Assembly: GCA_963791325.1 (NCBI GenBank) | Contig: CAWBRU010000005.1 | Span: 248,001 to 312,000, forward strand | Reading direction: 5' to 3' | Source of the DNA: JBEVJK01 sp963791325 | GTDB lineage: Bacteria > Pseudomonadota > Alphaproteobacteria > Rhizobiales > Rhizobiaceae | Length of the DNA: 64,000 nt | Shown: in pieces, positions 61,137 through 64,000 of the stretch | Layout: the number at the start of each line of letters is the position of its first letter | How positions within the stretch are numbered: position 1 is the stretch's first letter | Notes under the pieces: model-generated | Databases searched by the model: none | Told to the model about the DNA's origin: nothing | What the model saw: only the letters and a program-made list of their open reading frames with translations | Made by a program: the position numbers and the translations under genes

Positions 61137-62324
61137 CTAGGCCTGGCGGCGCAGTACCGCGCTCAGCACGTCGCGGATGCCGATGGCGCCGACGAAACGC
61201 GACTGCTCGTCAAACAGCGCCACCGGCGAGGTCTGCGAGCGGTGCATGGCCAGCATCACCGTCTTCAGCGACGTGCCGGGCTTGGCCCAGAACACCTGCG
61301 CGGCGTCATCGGGCAGGCGTTCGATCTCGTCGCAGGACACCCACACCGCCGGCCGCCCGTCGCGCTCGGCCGCGGCGACCAGCCCGTCCTTGTCGATCTT
61401 GAAGCGGGTGGTCTTGCGCCGGTCGAGCCAGACCCAGCCGTCGCCGGCGTTTTCAAGATCGCGCCGGTCGCGCATGACGTTCCAGGCCGTCAGCACCGAC
61501 AACGGGTTCACGTTGGCGATGAAGTCGCGGACATAGTCGTTGGCGGGCCTGAGCACGATGTCCTCCGGGGCACCTGTCTGGACGATCCGGCCGCCTTCCA
61601 TGATGGTGATGTGGCTGCCGATCTTGAGCGCCTCCTCGAGGTCGTGGCTGACGAAGATGATGGTCTTCTTGAGCTCCGCCTGAAGCTGCAGCAGTTCGTC
61701 CTGCAGCTTGGTGCGGATCAGCGGATCGAGCGCGGAGAACGGCTCATCCATCAAAAGGATCGGCGCCTCGGTGGCGAAGGCGCGGGCCAGTCCGACACGC
61801 TGCTGCATGCCGCCCGACAGCTCATGCGCGTATTTCTTCGCCCACTGGTCGAGGTGGACGAGCTTGAGCTGCTTGTCGACGCGGAGCTTGCGTTCCTGGT
61901 CGGGGACGCCGGCCAGTTCGAGGCCGAGGCCGACATTCTCCTCGACCGTGCGCCAGGGCAGCAGGCCGAACTGCTGAAAGACCATCGCCACCTGATGCTG
62001 CCGGAGGCGCCGCAAGGTCGCTTCGCTGCAGGACACAACGTCGACGGAGCGCTCGCCGTCGCGGACCAGGACTTGGCCGCGCGAGACGACGTTCAGCCGG
62101 TTGACGGCGCGCAGCAATGTCGATTTGCCAGAGCCGGAAAGCCCCATCAGCACCGAGATCTCGCCTTCATTGATGGTGAGATTGGCGCCGGCGCAGCCGA
62201 GCACCTGGCCGGTCGACTCCAGGATCTCGGCCCGGCTGGCGCCGCGATCGATCATCGCCAGCGCCCCGGCGGGGTCGGGACCGAAGACGATATCCACGTC
62301 CTTGAAATCGACTGCAACGGTCAT
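61137..62324 (-). CDS. choV: Choline/glycine betaine ABC transporter ATPase ChoV
   Basis: A 395-residue ATPase. Walker A GLSGSGKST (about residue 65), Q-loop VFQQFGLLPWRTV, signature LSGGMQQRVGLARAFA and Walker B ILLMDEPFSALDP are present. An extended C-terminus from about 300 carries a CBS-like regulatory region (KTVMLAMHRSQTSPVALFDE, VGAIGIRDVLSAV), typical of ProV/ChoV. Stop and start of choV and choW are adjacent with no gap, so they are coupled. Imports choline for osmoprotection and catabolism. Confidence 0.95.
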   Translation of the reverse strand: MTVAVDFKDVDIVFGPDPAGALAMIDRGASRAEILESTGQVLGCAGANLTINEGEISVLMGLSGSGKSTLLRAVNRLNVVSRGQVLVRDGERSVDVVSCSEATLRRLRQHQVAMVFQQFGLLPWRTVEENVGLGLELAGVPDQERKLRVDKQLKLVHLDQWAKKYAHELSGGMQQRVGLARAFATEAPILLMDEPFSALDPLIRTKLQDELLQLQAELKKTIIFVSHDLEEALKIGSHITIMEGGRIVQTGAPEDIVLRPANDYVRDFIANVNPLSVLTAWNVMRDRRDLENAGDGWVWLDRRKTTRFKIDKDGLVAAAERDGRPAVWVSCDEIERLPDDAAQVFWAKPGTSLKTVMLAMHRSQTSPVALFDEQSRFVGAIGIRDVLSAVLRRQA

Positions 62325-63179
62325 CTATTTGCGGCCTCCCACGCCGAGCCGGGTCATCCGGTCGAGCACGATCGCCAGCACCACGATGGCGAGGCCGGCT
62401 TCCAGGCCGAGATCGATCTTGCGCGAGCCGAGGGCCCGATTGATTTCCGTGCCGAGGCCGCCGGCACCGATCAGGGCGGCGAACACCACCATCGACAGCG
62501 ACAGCATGATGCACTGTGTCAGCCCGGCCATGATGGTCGGCAGCGCGGCCGGCAGCTCGACCTTCCATAGCAGCTGCTGCTTGGTCGCGCCGAACGACTG
62601 GCCGGCCTCGAGAATCGATTTCGGGATCGAGGTGACGCCGAGATGGGTGAGCCGGACCGCGGTCGGAATCACGAAGATGATGGTGACGATCAGGCCGGGC
62701 GCATTGCCCAGTCCGAACAGCGTCAGCACCGGGATCAGATAGACGAAAGTGGGCAGCGTCTGCATCAGGTCGAGCACCGGCAGCATGATCCGGTAGACGC
62801 GCGGCTTGTGAGCCGCCCAGATGCCGAGCGGCACGCCGATGGCCATCGAGGCGGCAGCTGCGGCCACCACCAGCACCAGCGTCTGCACCGTCTGCTTCCA
62901 AAGGTTCTGGTTGATGATGAAGATCAGGCCGATGAAGACGCCGAGCGCCAGATTACGCGAGCGCTGCAGGTACCAGGCGAGCAACGCGATCAGCGCGGCA
63001 AGCAGCACCGGCGGCACCAGAAGCAGGCCGTCGACGGCACCGTCCAGCAGCCAGTTCAGACCCGAGGACAGGCCGCGGAAGAAGGCGTTGAAGTGGTCGG
63101 TGAGGAAGGTGAAGAACGCCTTGCCCCAGAGCCCGATCGGGATCTTGTAGCTGGCCAGGAATTTCGAGATCGGATCCAT
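62325..63179 (-). CDS. choW: Choline ABC transporter permease ChoW
   Basis: A 284-residue permease of the ProW family with about six membrane segments. Motifs: GVPLGIWAAHKP (about 140-151), LDLMQTLPTFVYLIPVLTLFGLG (in parts, about 160-180) and the EAA-type loop ILEAGQSFGATKQQLLWKVELPAALP (in parts, about 215-240). It lies between the binding-protein gene and choV. Frame intact. Confidence 0.95.
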   Translation of the reverse strand: MDPISKFLASYKIPIGLWGKAFFTFLTDHFNAFFRGLSSGLNWLLDGAVDGLLLVPPVLLAALIALLAWYLQRSRNLALGVFIGLIFIINQNLWKQTVQTLVLVVAAAAASMAIGVPLGIWAAHKPRVYRIMLPVLDLMQTLPTFVYLIPVLTLFGLGNAPGLIVTIIFVIPTAVRLTHLGVTSIPKSILEAGQSFGATKQQLLWKVELPAALPTIMAGLTQCIMLSLSMVVFAALIGAGGLGTEINRALGSRKIDLGLEAGLAIVVLAIVLDRMTRLGVGGRK

Positions 63180-63273
63180 GTTCCCCTCATGTCACGTCCC
63201 CCGTCTCGGCGACGCCGCAGATGAGGGCGGAGCCCCCATTTTTTTCGCGTCCCTTGCCCACCCTCGCTCTGCC

Positions 63274-63296
63274 GACCGCCGGCGGGGCCGGCGGTC
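63274..63296 (-). promoter_or_regulatory. Intercistronic stem-loop between choX and choW
   Basis: GACCGCCGGC (63274-63283) pairs perfectly with GCCGGCGGTC (63287-63296) around a three-base loop. Such hairpins after a binding-protein gene usually stabilise its mRNA and lower expression of the genes downstream. Confidence 0.6.
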
Positions 63297-63328
63297 TTTG
63301 CTCCAGCGCGGCTGGACTCGGTTCCAGC

Positions 63329-64000
63329 TCAGCTGGACAATGCGGTCTTGATCGCGGCGGCGGCATCGCCGCCGTCGAAGGTGGTGACGCCGGAGAGCCA
63401 CGGGCCGACCACGTCGGGATGGGCCTTGAGCCAGTCCGTCGCCACCGTATTCGGATCGCCGCCCTTCAGGATCGAGTCCATCATCTCGTTCTCCATGGAC
63501 AGCGAGAAATGCAAGTTCTTGATGAAGGCGCCGACGTTCGGGCACTCGGTCAGGTAGCCCTTGCGCACATTGGTGTGCACGGTGGCGGCGCCGAAGCCCG
63601 AATCGCCCATGCCGTCGAGATAGGTGATCTTCATCTCACCCATCACCGGATGCGGCGTCCAGCCAAGGAACACGATCCACTGATTGTCCTTCATCGACTG
63701 CTCGGCCTGGGTGAGCATGCCGGCTTCGGAGGATTCCACCAGATCAAAGCCGGTCAGGTTGTTCTCCGGCTTGGAGATCATGTCGAGGATGATGCGGTTG
63801 CCGTCATTGCCGGCTTCGATCCCGTAAATCTTGTTGTCGAACTTGTCCTGGAATTTGCCGATGTCGGTCAGCGACTTCACCCCGGCGTCGGCGACATAGG
63901 TCGGCACCACGAGGCCGTAGCCGGCGCCTTCGAGGTTCTGGCTCACCGTCTCGACCGACCCATCGGCGGTATAATCCTTGATGTCGTTGGTCATCGACGG
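63329..64000 (-). CDS. choX: Choline-binding protein ChoX, 3' part (5' end beyond the window)
   Basis: The C-terminal 223 residues of a periplasmic choline/betaine binding protein of the OpuAC type. QWIVFLGWTPHPVMG carries a tryptophan of the aromatic binding box. Other family features are YGIEAGNDGNRIILDMI, LTECPNVGAFIKNLHFSLSMENEMM (in parts) and TDWLKAHPDVVGPWLSGV. The frame is open to the right edge, so the N-terminus and signal peptide are not seen. Gene order choX-choW-choV matches Sinorhizobium. Confidence 0.93.
   Translation of the reverse strand, partial: PSMTNDIKDYTADGSVETVSQNLEGAGYGLVVPTYVADAGVKSLTDIGKFQDKFDNKIYGIEAGNDGNRIILDMISKPENNLTGFDLVESSEAGMLTQAEQSMKDNQWIVFLGWTPHPVMGEMKITYLDGMGDSGFGAATVHTNVRKGYLTECPNVGAFIKNLHFSLSMENEMMDSILKGGDPNTVATDWLKAHPDVVGPWLSGVTTFDGGDAAAAIKTALSS

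Noticed and set aside
1..64000. tRNA, rRNA, CRISPR arrays, insertion sequences, integrases
   Set aside because: No conserved tRNA arms, evenly spaced repeats, transposase or integrase motifs were found on either strand.

Overview
The window is GC-rich (about two-thirds G+C by eye), gene-dense chromosomal DNA from an alphaproteobacterium, almost certainly of the order Hyphomicrobiales (Rhizobiales). The evidence is a CtrA cell-cycle block (sciP, a fliJ-like gene, ctrA, chpT, eipA), a ClpS of the alphaproteobacterial second type, a choline importer (choX/W/V), a Ku/LigD end-joining operon, rhizobial-type sugar importers, and two RNA elements typical of the class: a speF-like leader and an alpha-r14/CcsR-like small RNA. 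I saw no tRNA, rRNA, CRISPR array, insertion sequence or prophage.

Layout. 0-7 kb: housekeeping and sugar genes (DUF1801, a family-4 glycosyltransferase, ornithine decarboxylase behind a ~440-nt structured leader, GNAT, SCP2, D-lyxose-type isomerase, DUF2188, M19 dipeptidase). 7.1-16.7 kb: a type I secretion locus. A LuxR-type regulator is coupled to a small unknown protein and, beyond a 720-bp structured intergenic region, faces a Q/N- then Gly/Ala-rich protein, a second protein with a repeated Q-T-N-V-x-x-D-x-D motif, an ABC exporter with a long disordered N-terminus and an HlyD-type adaptor. 16.7-24.9 kb: DNA repair. A UvrD-like helicase is divergent from a five-gene operon: ligD, ku, a BRCT/HTH/TPR protein, an alpha/beta hydrolase and an exonuclease III. 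24.9-28.5 kb: a CUT2 importer resembling myo-inositol transporters, with a GGAA-N6-TTCC site upstream. 28.8-30.4 kb: a metallopeptidase, a GlsB-type membrane protein and the small RNA.

30.4-40.0 kb: a nine-gene leftward catabolic operon. It opens with a DeoR-type regulator carrying an extra sugar-binding domain, then a CUT1 binding protein and two permeases (no ATPase), enoyl-CoA hydratase, SDR, mutarotase-like protein, SMP-30 lactonase and class III CoA transferase. Five of these genes and the CUT2 ATPase carry at least 19 single-base frameshifts. Correcting them restores normal lengths in five of the six genes (the permease at 35999-36892 needs one more), so base-calling error or very recent decay is likely. 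40-46 kb: DUF900 hydrolase, pentapeptide-repeat protein, FecR protein and CHASE2 cyclase. 46.9-54.2 kb: mnmA, sciP, a class A beta-lactamase and the CtrA block. 54.2-64 kb: rRNA/tRNA methyltransferase, ArsR, HugZ-like protein, cyclase-TPR protein, small zinc-ribbon and unknown proteins, a Crp/Fnr regulator, clpS and the choline importer, whose binding protein runs off the right edge.

A family of short palindromic intergenic repeats runs through the window. At four genes the repeat edge itself supplies the stop codon.
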